Origin: Planctomycetota bacterium
GTDB taxonomy: Bacteria; Planctomycetota; Planctomycetia; Pirellulales; Pirellulaceae
NCBI GenBank assembly: GCA_026692885.1
Contig: JAPLNJ010001093.1
Location: 1 to 5,361 of the forward strand
Reading direction: 5' to 3'
Length of the DNA stretch: 5,361 bases
Under the pieces are notes generated by a model that had not been told where the DNA came from, made no database searches, and worked only from the letters and a program-made list of their open reading frames with translations. Positions 4,774 to 5,361 of the stretch are shown piece after piece (position 1 is the first letter of the stretch; each line of letters starts with the position of its first letter). The position numbers and the translations under genes are program-made.

Positions 4774-5361
4774 CTACTTCTCCAACAGCCGCACGGAAAC
4801 ACTGCCGATCACCAAGTCCTTGTCGGCGGCAGCCAAACGGAAATCGGCCCCGTTGCTGCGGCCGGCGAAGCGGGCATGTGGCAGCACGAACCGGGCTTCC
4901 TGCCATTGGCCAGTGCCCTTAATCAACTGGCTGGGACCAGGGCGAAACTGTTGCAGAAGACCTTCGAGTTTCGGGTCGCTGGAGTCGTAATCCACCCGAA
5001 ACTCCGAGGGTCCCGCATCCTGGTAAATGACGGTCAACTCGACCGGCTCATCCGTATCGAACAAGAATGCGTCGTCCACCTCGAAGTACAGGTAGCGTGA
5101 CGTCGGCGAGTGCTTGTTCTGGGTCGTGCTCCAGGCCAGTCGGCTGTCCACCGTTTTCTCCACCACAGGGCCGTCGCCGTCCGCCTTCGGAACAATCGAC
5201 AGTCCGTCGAACTTGCCGGGGGAAGCGGTGGCCACTCGCCGTGCCGAACGCAGGACAGAACGGTCCAGTTTCTGGCCCGCGTGGAACTGGTCAGCGAACT
5301 CCCGGGTCAGGTCGATGTACTTCCGGCCGTATTCGCGGCTCTGGCAGATGTCCGTGCCCTC
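4774..5361 (-). CDS. C-terminal part of a secreted or glycan-active protein (5' end outside the window)
   Basis: The minus frame is open from the window edge to TAG at 4774-4776 and gives 195 residues. No start needs to be assumed: a GTG at 5235 is in frame, but the 42 codons before it are also coding-like (REYGRKYIDLTREFADQFHA). The last 150 residues alternate short beta-strands rich in aromatic and acidic residues, such as RYLYFEVDDAFLF, EPVELTVIYQDAG and GADFRLAAADKDLVIGSVSV. I take this as a beta-sandwich module of the kind found at the C-terminus of secreted planctomycete glycosidases and related proteins. No catalytic motif is visible in the part present, so the enzyme class cannot be given. 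It converges on the phosphatase gene, 114 bases apart. Confidence 0.75.
   Translation of the reverse strand, partial: EGTDICQSREYGRKYIDLTREFADQFHAGQKLDRSVLRSARRVATASPGKFDGLSIVPKADGDGPVVEKTVDSRLAWSTTQNKHSPTSRYLYFEVDDAFLFDTDEPVELTVIYQDAGPSEFRVDYDSSDPKLEGLLQQFRPGPSQLIKGTGQWQEARFVLPHARFAGRSNGADFRLAAADKDLVIGSVSVRLLEK

Noticed and set aside
4547..5100. Two overlapping plus-strand frames after the phosphatase gene
   Set aside because: They are antisense to the leftward beta-sandwich protein gene or overlap the phosphatase out of frame, and their translations lack domain features.

Overview
The window is GC-rich and looks like a piece of a bacterial chromosome, most likely from a planctomycete-type organism. 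That placement is inference. It rests on the secreted SASA-type esterase, a Tat-signal protein, a secreted glycan-active protein with a C-terminal beta-sandwich-like region, a Ycf46-like AAA ATPase piece and the high G/C at third codon positions. No rRNA, tRNA, CRISPR array, transposase or phage gene is visible.

Layout. Positions 41-154 (minus) hold a short Walker B fragment of an AAA ATPase, followed by a bulged hairpin (154-186). A complete secreted sialate O-acetylesterase-like (SASA) gene runs from 218 to 1198 (plus) and is followed by a hairpin. A small intergenic region carries two adjacent hairpins (1261-1310). A Tat-signal reading frame (1325-1777) follows; its probable 3' continuation is in another frame up to 1929, so the locus looks frameshifted. 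On the minus strand a complete secreted protein of an unnamed family (2108-3118) is preceded, with an ATGA overlap, by what looks like the 3' end of a polysaccharide deacetylase gene (3115 to about 3303). On the plus strand a compact array follows: rubrerythrin (3439-3939), a short signal-peptide ORF that may be the 5' stump of a larger secreted enzyme (3944-4222), and a low-molecular-weight tyrosine phosphatase (4219-4659). A convergent intergenic region with two hairpins and a 13-bp direct repeat separates this from the C-terminal end of a secreted protein (4774 to beyond 5361, minus).

How the parts fit. Three complete genes are confidently assigned: SASA esterase, rubrerythrin and phosphatase. 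A fourth is complete but of unknown function (2108-3118). The secreted esterase, the deacetylase remnant and the carbohydrate-type proteins suggest a polysaccharide-processing neighbourhood. Rubrerythrin is an oxidative-stress protein and is probably co-transcribed with the phosphatase.

The most notable property is not a new system but the number of incomplete genes (AAA fragment, frameshifted Tat protein, deacetylase tail, possible enzyme stump) in about 5 kb. Together with two ATGA junctions that involve incomplete genes, this points to repeated deletion and rearrangement, or to sequencing and assembly errors. I found no convincing evidence of an undescribed defence or mobile system.
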